DNA from: Pelargonium x hortorum
Taxonomy: Eukaryota > Streptophyta > Magnoliopsida > Geraniales > Geraniaceae
Length of the DNA: 64,000 nt
NCBI GenBank assembly: GCA_036897525.1
Contig: JAYMTJ010000013.1
Coordinates: 62,001 to 126,000 of the forward strand
Reading direction: 5' to 3'
Part shown: in pieces, positions 36,201-46,800 of the stretch
Numbering within the stretch: the first letter of the stretch is position 1
How the letters are laid out: each line of letters begins with the position of its first letter
The notes under the pieces: model-generated
Seen by the model: only the letters and a program-made list of their open reading frames with translations
Databases searched by the model: none
What the model was told of the DNA's origin: nothing
Position numbers and translations under genes: made by a program

Positions 36201-38440
36201 TAGATAAGTATTCAAAAGGAATCTCGGGTTAGTCTTCCTTGGTTTTTTAATTTGAAAGTTTGGTAATAGGAAATGTGGTAATTAAGTTTCTGTCGATTTT
36301 TAGTTTGTAAGAAGTATAAGAAGGGTACTAAATAGAGAGTCTTCTAAATCCGTGTTGCTATATTAACTCAATTAAAATATACGATTTAAGGTATACCTTA
36401 ATGAAAAATTATAAGCTAAGTAATAAAAATTCTTTAGGATAGGAGTTTCAGTGTTATTCTTGTTTTAAAAAATACTAGGTAAATAAGAAACAACCGGGAT
36501 TCTAGGTTCTAGAAACCCTGCAGTCTGGCGTTATTCGTTTTCATAGTAAGCGCTTTCATTAGTATTAAATCCCTCGGCTTGAGTAGTAAAGGAATTGAAA
36601 CATCTTAAGTTTAGCTAACACGCTTGTGTTTATGAAGTCTAACTTTTTGTATTCAATCTACTAATTCTAATTATGAAGAAGGTCTCCTTTCTGAGCTAAA
36701 AAGAACGAACTACTCGGCTTAGATTGGCTTCTAATAGATATTTTTGCAAAGAGGGTCCCGGCTTATGTGTTTAAAGGATTTCTATAATACTCAAAATAAT
36801 AGGTATAGCTGAGTTTTCTTTGTAAATAGGTTTCTTAAATTAGTATATGTTTAAGGTAGCTTAAGCATAATAAAGAAGTACTGAGAATCCGGTTAACTTT
36901 TAATCATTTAGTCCCCTTTAGAAGTAAATAACTTGAATAAATAGGTTTTTAGAAGTAGTCAGTTTCAATAGTAAGCTAAGCCTTTCCCAATATTAAAACT
37001 AGAAAGTCATAGCTTTGTTTTTAACCTATTGGAATTTAGAGTCCATTTTGAAAGACTAAAAGTAAGATGCTATTATATACGAGTCGAGTCCCCTTTATTC
37101 GTATAAAATCACATACCAAAGAGTAAGAATGCCAAGGTCTAATACCTTTAAGCGGGGCACCTACTGCGCTTACCTAGTTTCATACTCTGGGACTATAGAT
37201 TGGGATTGCAAGGTGTTAAAGAATGAATTAATTGTTCTAATGCCAGTAAAGGAAGATAAACACTGAATACTAATGACATTGACGGCAAATGAATACAATA
37301 AACTTCTTCTTGGAAAGCGAGCTGAAGTTAATGACTAAGCCTGCAAAGGTGTTAATGTATTCTGTAGCTTTGTTGGCTAGGAGATTCCTTTCAAGTCTCA
37401 AAGTTCCTTTGTTTAAGAATCTCTGAGATTATATAAACTAGAATAGAATCTGACCCTCCATTTTCTATATATTCTCTATGGTATTTGGTAGGTGCCTACA
37501 TTCAATTTATGACAACTGGTTACATCCACCTATAATTGTGTTATGTACGCGGGTTCTAATCTGAGTACCCTTTCTTTGAATTGAATTTAGAGATTCAAGT
37601 ATTCACTTAGATAGATGGTTTTCCAAAGCTCGTAAGTAAGATTCTCATAATAAGAAACTAACCCCTTCTTATTTGTAAGTAGGAAATCCCCTTAGATAGA
37701 AGTCACTCTATATCCCGAAATACCTTAGCTTATGATATGATACCTTTCTCAGTTAGTTAAAACTGCCGTAATTCGACCGTATGTCGTGGGTTCTAATCCG
37801 ATTTTCAGTGTATGGGAAACCTTTCTTAGTTATTAATAAATGATTTTATTGTAAGAGTCTAACCCCAACTCTAAGATGACAAGAGAGTTTTCTTCCGATA
37901 ATTGAATTGTGTATAGCAAGTAAAGGAGTTCAGATAACAGATAATTGTTGCTATGAATTGTTGTCATGTGGTAAAGCTAGGAAATAATAGGACTTGGAAA
38001 GTTTAGGAGAGAAGGTACCGCTAAATGAGTGCAGCTAATTCATTTCGAGAGTACATCCCTAAAATACCTAAGAGTTCTGTTCTAGCTTTAGTTTTGCTGT
38101 AAAGCTGATAATCCTAATTTGTATTCCTTATGAACCATATTCCAGGGATTGTTCTAATGGAGCTAAAGGTAAAACCAAGTGCAGATTCTAGTCTAAGAAG
38201 TTCCTTTGTATTCTTGCTAATGGAAGGAACCTACCGATTAATGACTTCCATATTCAGAGAGAGTAAGTACCGAAGAGAAATGACCCAGAGTGTAACTTAG
38301 AGATTGTTCCTTTACTGCCGAGGGAAGTAGTACCCTTAGCTCAATTCCCAAAACCGAGTGGAGTTCCTCTGTCAATAGCCCAAAAAGTAGTTGCTAACAC
38401 AAGGGAATTACTAAGGCAATTAAAGAGAAAAAAGCTATTA
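33200..38440 (+). repeat. Cluster of diverged repeat modules
   Basis: Several words recur in this 5 kb in the same orientation. (1) A block around TGTATAGCAAG with GATAAC and AATTGT lies at 34001-34057, 35630-35700 and 37898-37960. (2) A block starting TTGTTCTAATGG and running through ATTCTA, GTCTAAGAA and TTGTATTC lies at 34483-34565 and 38147-38215, with its start also at 37222-37242. (3) A block around TTTAGT, AAAGC and GATAATCCTA lies at 34294-34329 and 38081-38121. (4) TGTACGC followed by GGC or GGG and ATTCTAA lies at 34223, 34523 and 37553. Copies are heavily substituted. No enzyme or structural gene is recognised; the frames are short and stop-rich. Confidence 0.45.
33316..33618 (+). 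pseudogene. Possible coding remnant, Ala/Gly-rich, unrecognised
   Basis: One frame stays open for about 100 codons except for a single stop after codon 22. Its 5' part is rich in Ala, Leu and Gly using GCT/GGT/CTG codons (for example ALAHLVVMGISLAQALAKA), unlike the AT-rich random frames elsewhere. It has no good start codon, and I do not recognise it: it is not a clear match to ATP synthase subunit c or to any other small organellar membrane protein. The opening words also look like a tRNA D arm (GGCTCATCTAGTGGTTA), so the coding reading may be accidental. Confidence 0.12.
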
Positions 38441-40250
38441 TTACGATATGAAAAACCCCTCTCTCCAGTACTTTAGAACTCAGTTTTCACCTACAAGCCA
38501 AATAAAATTCTACTCAGCACAAACTAATACTTATTGGTATACACTAAGGCAAGCTTGCTTGTTCTCTTCAGGATTGGGAGTCTTAGTTAGAGTGTTCCTA
38601 GGTTCGAGTCCAAGAGTTCCTAAAAGGGGTCCTGGCTTGACCGGGGTTTCCTTTCAAATTCATTAACCAGCTAGAGAGTGCTTTCATAAATGCTTGCCTT
38701 TAGCTCGCTTTTCAAGGAGTGTTGGTTAAAGGGTAACAGCTTGATAGTTAGGAATGTTTACAGTATATCCGGAGGTTGAATCTTACATATTCACCTAATG
38801 AGCTTCTTCCACCGACAAGAGACCTACCACCATCGACAACAGTTCCCTCGACCGAGTAGGCATGCAGTCACTATCATTGACCTGCTTAGAATCTTTCCTA
38901 TGTTTCTAGTGTTCGGCTGACAAGGAGGTGTTATTCTGTTTACCTTGACACAGTAGGATTGTAGGTTAGGACTGCTAGGTGTTTCACTTAGCAGGCTTAG
39001 ATTCCTCAATTGACCGGGATTGATAGGTTCAGGAATGCACTTCTCCCATAATGTATTAAAGACTGAAGACAAGATCTGCACTGTCAAAGAGTTATAGGTT
39101 GTTAAGAATAAGAGTCTCTTAGTTAGGGATGTTTATTAGATTGCAACCTTAAGCAAAGGCTTAGTTGGAGATATGGGAACTCTCTTTCTTGTGGTCTTGG
39201 ACTTGCATCGGGTGTGCTATTGACAGGGCTAGCCCTACAGACAGGGTTCCTATACAGACAACACTTCCAGGACCTTCTACCATAAGCTATACCCATGATC
39301 AACTTCCATGACATGTTAGAGTGTCACCTTCATTCACCGATTTGACCTAGACCTACTAGTGTACCATTCTGTCATAGCTTCCATGAGCTTGCGTTAGTGT
39401 GCCTATTCATCCCTCAACCCATAGCCTGCTACCATTAACAGCACTCCAAGACCTACTACCAATCAACTTTCTTCGCCAACCCTCAGTGTACCTACAAGCA
39501 CCCTATACCACCAACACTCCCTAGCCATGACCTATTCTACTCCCGACAGCAAAGAAAAGAGAGGGAAGCTTTAGCAGGCGGGTGACAAAGAATAGCTTTC
39601 AACAGGAGTGTGGGTTTAATATCGGTGTAGTGAATAGGGATCCTGACAGTTAATCTATTAACCAAGATATAGCTAAGAGGTATTGAATGGGCTGCGTACG
39701 GTGTTCTTAATGAGGCTTCTTACTCTTTGTTGGATAGAAGAATTGGAGGAACACAAGATAAATCTTGCCTTTTTAGCAACCTCCGACTGTCTTCCTACTC
39801 TCAAGGGTAGCTTTCAAGGTATGTAATCAGCTCACTTTGGACTACTAAGACTAAGATAGTTATATTAGAGTTGATAGTTTAGAGTTGACCTGAGACTGGG
39901 CATTTGCCAGCTAGAGAGAGCTTTCTAGGTATACCTTATTATTCAGAGTTGGACATCCTTAGGGTACACTTTGAAAGGTCTTTCAAGGTAAGTGTTGGTT
40001 AGGACAAGTCGTGTTAGTCGGTGTGTACTTTGGAGATAGAGGAGAAATGTATAGGTCTGAGGGAAGTTAGGAATAAGAAAAGCAAATGGGAGTAGTCAAT
40101 GGGTTTAGCTCTTAAGAATCCTGGAATACTAGAGCTAAGGTAAAGTCTTTGGTTTCCAATAGGGGGCTTATGTAGAACTAAAGTCAAGATAATCTTACCT
40201 GTATAAACGAGTAAACTAGCCTTCTCCGGCACAGGATCTAGAAGTAAGAA
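38440..40250. other. GC-richer patch, possible foreign or former coding DNA
   Basis: Lines counted between 38.8 and 39.5 kb give about 45-53% G+C, against 23-36% in much of the window. Frames at 38448-38666 (plus), 38824-39087 (minus), 39123-39314 (minus) and 40014-40232 (minus) are 63-87 codons long and unrecognised. On the minus strand several phrases of the type AGGTC(T/C)TGGA and GTTGATCATGG/GTTGATTGG recur at 39.28-39.55 kb, hinting at a short internal repeat rich in Gly and Val codons. A protein family cannot be named. Confidence 0.3.
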
Positions 40251-40962
40251 TAGAAAGGATATAAGTAAGGTGGTAATTCAGCTTTATATCTATCCCACTT
40301 CATTAGACCTAGAAAGAAAAGTAATCCCGTAAATTGAATAATAGGGAAAGCTTAAGTTATAAGATAGGTAAGCTTGTCTTAAACTAACTGTACTGCTAAA
40401 AGGTATAGTCCTCATGTTCTCGTTAAAGACAGTAAAGTAAAGCTCTGAAGACTAAGACCCACCAAAACCAAAACAAGGGTAAATCTTTCTATTTACATAA
40501 TAATAAAGATTATTAAACAAGGTATTGGTATGCATAAGAAAGAGGGGTTACAGAATAGCTATGAGTAAGGTACAGAAACTGGTATTAGGTAGGAGCCCTA
40601 AAGCGGAGGTAATGTGTTTCCAGTCCATAAATGTAAGGTTTAACAAACAATAAGGGAGGGCTTTGATTAAGGTATACAGAAAGCGATTAGAGAAGTCAAT
40701 AAGAGTTTGTGTCCATAGGAAAATCTAAGGGTAATAAGGACTAGAGTAGAGAACTGAAGTATAACTGAAGTATAGAAGTAAGTCTTATCTTTAAGAGCCG
40801 GTTTAGTTGTCATTAAAGTAAAATACCCTCGAATGAAATCGGACAAGTTTTAAGGTTTTCTGGGTTTCTGATTACAGATAATAGGAAAATAAAGGATATT
40901 GTTAGGGTGTCTAAATAACTAAAGTAATACTGCCCAGGGAAAGCTATAAGAAGTTATTTATA

Positions 40963-41034
40963 TGGGGTTGGAGTTGAACCCATGGAATTCCCAGGCTTAT
41001 GTTGCTAGTGTCTTTCCAGTCCTTCTAAGTAGGG
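40963..41034 (-). other. tRNA-like remnant (first of a tandem pair)
   Basis: On the minus strand a T-loop-like GGGTTCAACTCC (40969-40980) ends a 70-nt stretch that shares ACTGGA, CAACATA and CC words, in order, with the stretch at 41059-41129. The stems do not pair well and no anticodon can be chosen. The two may be tandem copies of one decayed tRNA-like unit. Confidence 0.2.
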
Positions 41035-41058
41035 GAACTTTCTCTAAAAGAGTATACT

Positions 41059-41129
41059 ACGGGACTTGAACTCCTGTTTTTTCTGGTAGCTATGTTGTAG
41101 AGAATCCAGTAACTTGGTTAAGCTATAGG
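41059..41129 (-). other. tRNA-like remnant (second of a tandem pair)
   Basis: On the minus strand it begins with TATAGCTTAA, like a tRNA position 8 to D arm, and ends with a T-arm-like AGGAGTTCAAGTCCCG (41061-41076). The length between these ends is that of a tRNA with a slightly long variable region. The T stem pairs at 3 of 5 positions and the acceptor strands do not pair. It is parallel to the neighbour at 40963-41034. Confidence 0.22.
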
Positions 41130-41606
41130 TTTTTATTTGCGGGGTATCCCAGTAGGCAAGATTTCTCTTAGAAAGCTTTTCAATTCTTTGTGGTTTTCAG
41201 GGGATTTCCAGCTTGTCAGGCATTCTCTTTAGCTTACTAGGTGGGCCAGACAGATATTACAAATACAAAGAAGTGATAAATAGAAAAAGTATAGCTGCTT
41301 GAGAGTAAAGAATATTCAAGAAAAAGTCTTAATTAAGCAAGCGAGTATAGGTTTTTACAAGACAGAAAAAGCTTTACTTACGAGCGTAATCTCAGTTTCC
41401 GACGAAGAGAGTTTGTATTTATAGAGTCGGTGTTAGAGGTGTGTTGTGTACTTAGGGCTCCCTGTTCTAAAGAGGGATTCCTAAGACGCTTCCTAAACTG
41501 AATCTAAAAATATCTAATCATGCTATACTACCCTTCAATACTTTGAAACTTCTAAAATGCCAGATCTACTAAAGCCCCATACTACGAAATTCAGCTAGAA
41601 CTTTTT

Positions 41607-41679
41607 ATAAAGGATGACTCGAACCCCCGAACAGTACCAAGAGCTAGTGCTCTAACTTCTTAAAGAAAAGCCTCTTTAC
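41607..41679 (-). tRNA. Degenerate tRNA-like element (Gln-type loop)
   Basis: This is the best tRNA candidate in the window. On the minus strand a 6-bp acceptor (GTAAAG/CTTTAT) encloses 73 nt in all, a normal tRNA length. The D stem GCTT/GAGC pairs fully with one G-U. The T loop TTCGAGT is canonical, with a T stem at 4 of 5 including one G-U. The loop TCTTGGT would give anticodon TTG (Gln), as in plant mitochondrial trnQ, and the bases around it (TTGGTAC) also resemble that gene. Against it, the D loop is about 15 nt, the variable region about 2 nt, the anticodon stem pairs at only 3 of 5, and position 33 is C. I take it as a decayed or strongly diverged tRNA gene. Confidence 0.4.
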
Positions 41680-41991
41680 TCTCTATACTTTTACTTGTTA
41701 AATGGGCCACCTCTGCATAAAGATTTTGGATTATTACTCAAGGATTACTGTACATTTATACCATCACTAAGAACCTTCTTAATTTAAGTGATTTCATTCC
41801 AGTTCGGATCGACCAATAGATCAATTTCTATTACACTAGCTCTATGCGAAGGAAGAAAAAAGTTGGATGAAAGAGGTAACTGCTGATATTGCATAATATA
41901 TTTAAAAGGAGCACCCGTATACTAGGAGAGTCAAATTTAGTGAACTGACTTTAAAATATTCATTTCTTTTTCTAGCTTAATTTGGGGCCAT

Positions 41992-42030
41992 TATTGACTA
42001 TAGCTCAATTGGGCATGATTCCAATCGGAC
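41992..42030 (+). other. tRNA 5'-end-like fragment
   Basis: GACTATAGCTCAATTGGG (41995-42012) matches the standard start of a tRNA (positions 4-20: TATAGCTC, AATTGG). The D-stem 3' strand and the anticodon and T arms cannot be found downstream at proper spacing. It lies on the opposite strand from the three tRNA-like pieces 0.3-1 kb upstream. Confidence 0.22.
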
Positions 42031-43600
42031 AAGATTCCGTCATTAGTAAAAACAACAAATAATGGATAACATGTGCTATATCCTAAAAACCAAAGGAATC
42101 GAAGGTTCTTAGTGATGCTGTATGTATACGGTTAAATTGCAAAGAAAAAGGACAAGAATACTTGTTTGACTGGACTAGCTAAGCGCGGCCAAAGGAAAGG
42201 GGCTTTTAGTTCCTTTTGTCTTTTGTATATAGGATAAAAGTAAGCATCAAAAAGTAATAGTTAGATCAACTAAAGCACTGAGATAAAATACAACAACTAT
42301 AGAGTTTCCTTAACTTTCTTTAGTAAGTTCTTATAAGGGTTTACCACAGTTATTCATTTCCTAAATATCTCTGATAACTTGTCCTTGGAAGCTTTTATCT
42401 TAGTACAGCTCCTATCAGGTGACGGGTTCGTAAGGCCCACAAGCAAGGTTCAAATAAAATAGGTGTTAATAGCCTAGGATCAGAAGTCCAAAAAAGTAGA
42501 GTAAGATACAGAAACAACAAAGTAAGCAGTTAGTATGGGATTAGGATTGGGAGTTCAGGACTAGATTGGGCTAGTGAGGGATGGCTAGTCTTGACTCGAA
42601 CACAGTGAAGAGGAAGGATTTAGCTTAGAAGGGATTCAGGTACAGAAGACTCACAAGACAGGTCTAGGTAAAAGTAAGGCTTTCAAGAGGGCGATGGTTC
42701 TAAAGAAAGCAAGTTTAGCTATCAATAAGAGGCTTTTGGAGCAAGGCAAGGATTGGGGTATAAAACTGGATAAGAAGGGATATTATGCGAGCAACGTAGT
42801 GTTAGTAAACTATAGATTTGACTCAATTTCATATATATTTAGATGTTGATTGAGTTATGAGTAACAGGAATTATTACTCTTCTTCCCCTAAGGTAAATCT
42901 GACTTTTGCAGGTTATAAAAAAAACTGAAATAGAGAGTACTTGTATAGTATAGTTAAGTAGCAGGACCGCTACAAGGTAAATGGCTTTGAAATATGTTAG
43001 AGATGAAGCAATTCGTGGATCAAAAATTTCTCATTTATGCTTTTTAGAGTATGTCTGACTGAATGATGATATAAGTTCCAATCTACACATTTTAGTATTT
43101 AAAGGGTTCTTTTCTTATACACTGTGACTTTAGATAAAGAGACTTTTCTCTACTCTGTTTCAGGAGCCTTTTAAAACGGAAATCTTTTAGCAAATCGACG
43201 AGGGTGAAGAGGTGATAATTACTCCATGGGTACCCTTTTTCTTTTTCAGGTCTTATTAAGCCTCTTGTTTACGAGAGGAATTTCAGTACTGTTTCTTGCA
43301 ACTTAAACGAATGTCACTATTATCGCGGCCCTTGTCCTTCATGTAAGTCAGGGCTTGGGGCGCAGTAATTTGTTATTAGGAAGAATCCTTCAAAACAAAA
43401 ATAAGATATAAGTAAATGTAGCTTGAGGTTTGATTCTTTGTATTCCGGTATTTAGAAGGGGAGCTCCTCTTCTTTTCTTAAGAATAACCCAAGGCTCGCT
43501 TACCTAGGAAGTTAATAGTACTAAATCATTTGCTTTTCGGACAGCCTTTGAACAAGTTTATAAGGACAAGCTATAATATGAAATCTGGGGCATTAAATTA
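42030..43600. other. Gene-free spacer
   Basis: No frame of note and no repeat recognised. The stretch near 42.5-42.8 kb is purine-rich on the plus strand (many GAA, AGG and AAG words) and stop-dense. Confidence 0.5.
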
Positions 43601-43601
43601 A

Positions 43602-43810
43602 TTAAAGAGAGGCTGTTTAGTAAAGGTTTTTCTTGATGTTATGCTTGTTTTAGTATGAACTATGTAGGGCGGTGAACAGAGAAGTGCAGCAAATAAAGGG
43701 GTGCCTCAGAACTTAAATGAAGACTGTAGATCCCTTAAAAAGGTCAATAATTAAAAAGATATAAGAAAACTGCACGTATAAAGGCCGAAATGTACAAAAA
43801 AAGGTTTTAC
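43602..43810 (+). repeat. Diverged dispersed repeat pair, copy 2
   Basis: Partner of 27585-27757. The 5' block (43628-43646, around TTCTTGATG) and the 3' block (43759-43810, around ATATAAGAAAA, GCACGTA, TAAAGGC and poly-A) occur in the same order, about 36 nt further apart than in copy 1. The 3' block reads GAAAACTGCACGTA, which is close to the 3' strand of group II intron domain V, but the matching 5' strand is absent. An intron remnant is possible but not shown. Confidence 0.5.
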
Positions 43811-43819
43811 AGAATAGAC

Positions 43820-46800
43820 TTCTGGGTGTTTTTTTGAAGAGATTAAGGCAACCTAACTTCAGTTGCTCTTGTGTGTCCCCTTGCGTTCAAGTTTACAAGC
43901 CTGTATTATAAGAAATTAGCGGTGTTTCCCGGGTATAAAACTTTTTTGTTTAGCGGATACTCATAAGTAATAAAGGACTTTTTGCTTGTGCATGTGTCGA
44001 AAAATTGACTTTAAACAAGGTCGTCGAGAAACCTTTAGAATATCCACAAATAGGATAGGAAAAGGTATGCTATAGACTAATAAGAAAAAGTAACGTTTTC
44101 TTCTCTTTCTGGTCCAGGTTGTCAAGTCAAGGGATTTCTATAAATCTGGTATATTTTTGTTTTTGGAAAGGGTATACTTTTTCCACAGTGAAGAAAGAAA
44201 TTTGAAAGCCTTCTTTGTCTTGCCGATCTTAGTCTTAATGTGAAGATCTCTTTTTGAGTAAGCAGTAGAGATCTGGCTGCCATATAATGTATGAAGGTTA
44301 AGAAAACGGATACTTTGGAGAGTTGTAATATGAATAAGAAACAAGAGTACCCTTTTATACTCAGTACACTTTAAATTACTATCTAATAAGAATACCCTAG
44401 AGAATACTAAAAGGAAATGTAGGGAATATGCTAGGTAATAAAACTCCTAATAAGATAAAGCAGTAGGGAATAAAGTAGCTAAAAGTACCGGTTAGAGAAT
44501 AGTTATAGGTATATAGCAGCTAATAAGACTACATCAAGCTACATAATAAGATAGAGATTAGTAACAGTAAAGCTATTGGTATCCCGAGGAGTCTTATAAA
44601 AAATGAAACTTCAGCTTCGGTATCTCATAATGAGAGGAATACATGGAAATAGAATGAAATAGAAGGAATTTCTTACTGAAAAAGGGAAACTAAGTATTGA
44701 AGAAGAGAAGAGTAAGGCGCTTTTGTTCCTTTGTATAAAAAAAAGAGTTATAAAGCTAAATAGAAGTCAAAGCGGTGTCAAGGGATCTTAGATATTATAC
44801 AGTACCCCATTTTTACGAGTGTTGGTAAGAGTCTTCTTAGGAGCAAGTCAAAGGACTAGCTCTTCTTTTTAGGGTATTCTAGCTTAACTAAACTGGAATC
44901 CCAGACTAAGAGCCAGCGTCATGTATATTATATATTATAAACGGAACCCTTTTCTAAATACAAGATACAAGAGTAGGAAAAACACTTATTGCACACTATA
45001 ATTCCTTTCTTAAGTAAGTGGTTGGATAGGTATACGCTTTTATTTTAAAGGATTCTACTACAAAAAAACTATATCGCAGAGAATTTATACGGTCCCTCAC
45101 CCATTCCCAATTATCCGGAATACAAGAGAAAACTGGCAAGAATTTCAACAATAATAAGAAAGGGTCTTGAATTATGCCTTTAATTGGAATTGGAAAGGAA
45201 AGCTCAACAAGGTACTGTCGATGTAGATATTCTTTGTACTTGGATGCTAGGACATGTAAACCGGAACTGAGGTACCCTCTCTTTCTTATCTTAATGGGTG
45301 CAAGTCCTTTAAAAGTGTACCAAAACTTAAGGGTGCCCAACTCGAAATTGAAGGATTTCTTATCCTAGTTTATATACCTTAGGTATTGCCCATAAAGATG
45401 TCTAACTCTCAAGTCTAAGCAGTCGTTCTTAAACTACTAAACAGGAACTCATTTCAGTCTTATAAGACCTTTCGCTGCAACTTTTACTAAAAATCCACCA
45501 CTTTGAAGGTCTTTTCGCATGTCATTTTTCCTGCCATAAATACACTTTTGCATGACCCCCTTATCAATTTGTTTTGAAAGAAGGAATTGAATTGAGAGCA
45601 CTAAAGGGTTTTAAAGAAAGAACATAATTAGTTTCAGAGCTTGGTAAATTAGATTAGCTCAATGTCCTTATTTTAGAGAGGTCTTTCAGCTTTCTTTAAC
45701 GGGAATTGTTTATATAAGTAAAGTAAGGGAAGAAAGAACCTAAAGTCAAAGAAATTTCTGTCATTTAGTTGAATTCTGGGTCTTAAAGAGTGTAAGTCTG
45801 TCACAGTATTTATTATAAACTAAGTTTTTTAAGCTTTTGCGGACACTCATACATAGTACGGGGTCTAAACGTACCTAACGCAAGAGTACTTTGAATTCTA
45901 ATACTGAAATTCATTACCATTACTTATTCTTATTCCTAGAGTGGGTATATAAGATAAGGAATAACCGGCATCTATTATCTTAGGAGCATACTCCGAAAGT
46001 ACTAACTTTTTTTCAATTGATAAAAGGGGACTCGAATGCTTCTCGAAACTCCTTATAGTAACCGATCGCTAGTAAGAAATTCCTGGAAGTACGAGCTACT
46101 TTTAAAACCAAGCTTTATTCTATTTCTGAAGTAAAAAATAACTAAAACAAAATGAAGTGTATAAATTGTGTCAGCTATAAATTGAAATTATAAATCAAGT
46201 ATCAAGATTAGATAGATTAAACACCTCAAGAAGGGGCCCGGAGCCTATTAATCACACCAAAAGTGGGTCATAAATAGGGAATCCAGAACTTGATCTGATT
46301 TAAGTTAGAACAATTTGTTCATTATAGCTGGTAAAGGTTCCTGCCATTAAATCAATTATTAATAAGTTCCTAATAAAGAGGGATCAGACCCCACTTCTGC
46401 TTGTGTATGTAATAGCTTGTAATATCCAGGGTTATCTTTTCTGTATCCATTTTATTTTGAATGACTTGTTTGTTAACTTACGGCGTCCCATCTCATTATA
46501 GGGGCAATTGCATTCCTTATAGACTGCCGGGGCCTTCCACGAAGCTCCCGACATAGCACACAAGTAGTCGTATACTTACTCGAAGCTTATATCCCAAAAA
46601 CCAACCCTTCTATTTACCAGAACTGCTTAGAGAAGTAGAAACCTAAAAAACCTGCAAAGGAAGTTGGTTGTCTTTCTTACTTGAATTTCCCTGTACAGCA
46701 AAGAATAAAATGACTTATATAAAGAAATTCTTTTGAATTCCTCTAAAAGAAAATGAAAAAGTACTATAGCATGTAGATAAATGCACAACACTTAGACAAA

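Noticed and set aside
36588-36605. TAAAGGAATTGA, shared with the small-subunit rRNA 900 region
   Set aside because: The following bases are not the conserved ACGGGG, and no flanking rRNA helices are visible.
34001-37960. CRISPR array, because of recurring words
   Set aside because: The repeats are irregularly spaced, of different lengths and heavily substituted, with no constant repeat and spacer pattern and no cas genes.
43759-43780. Group II intron domain V
   Set aside because: Only the 3' strand is similar; the 5' strand and the domain VI bulged A cannot be found.
44996-45340. 114-codon minus-strand frame
   Set aside because: It overlaps a plus-strand frame at 45174-45368 and neither is recognised; opposite-strand shadows in low-stop patches are common.
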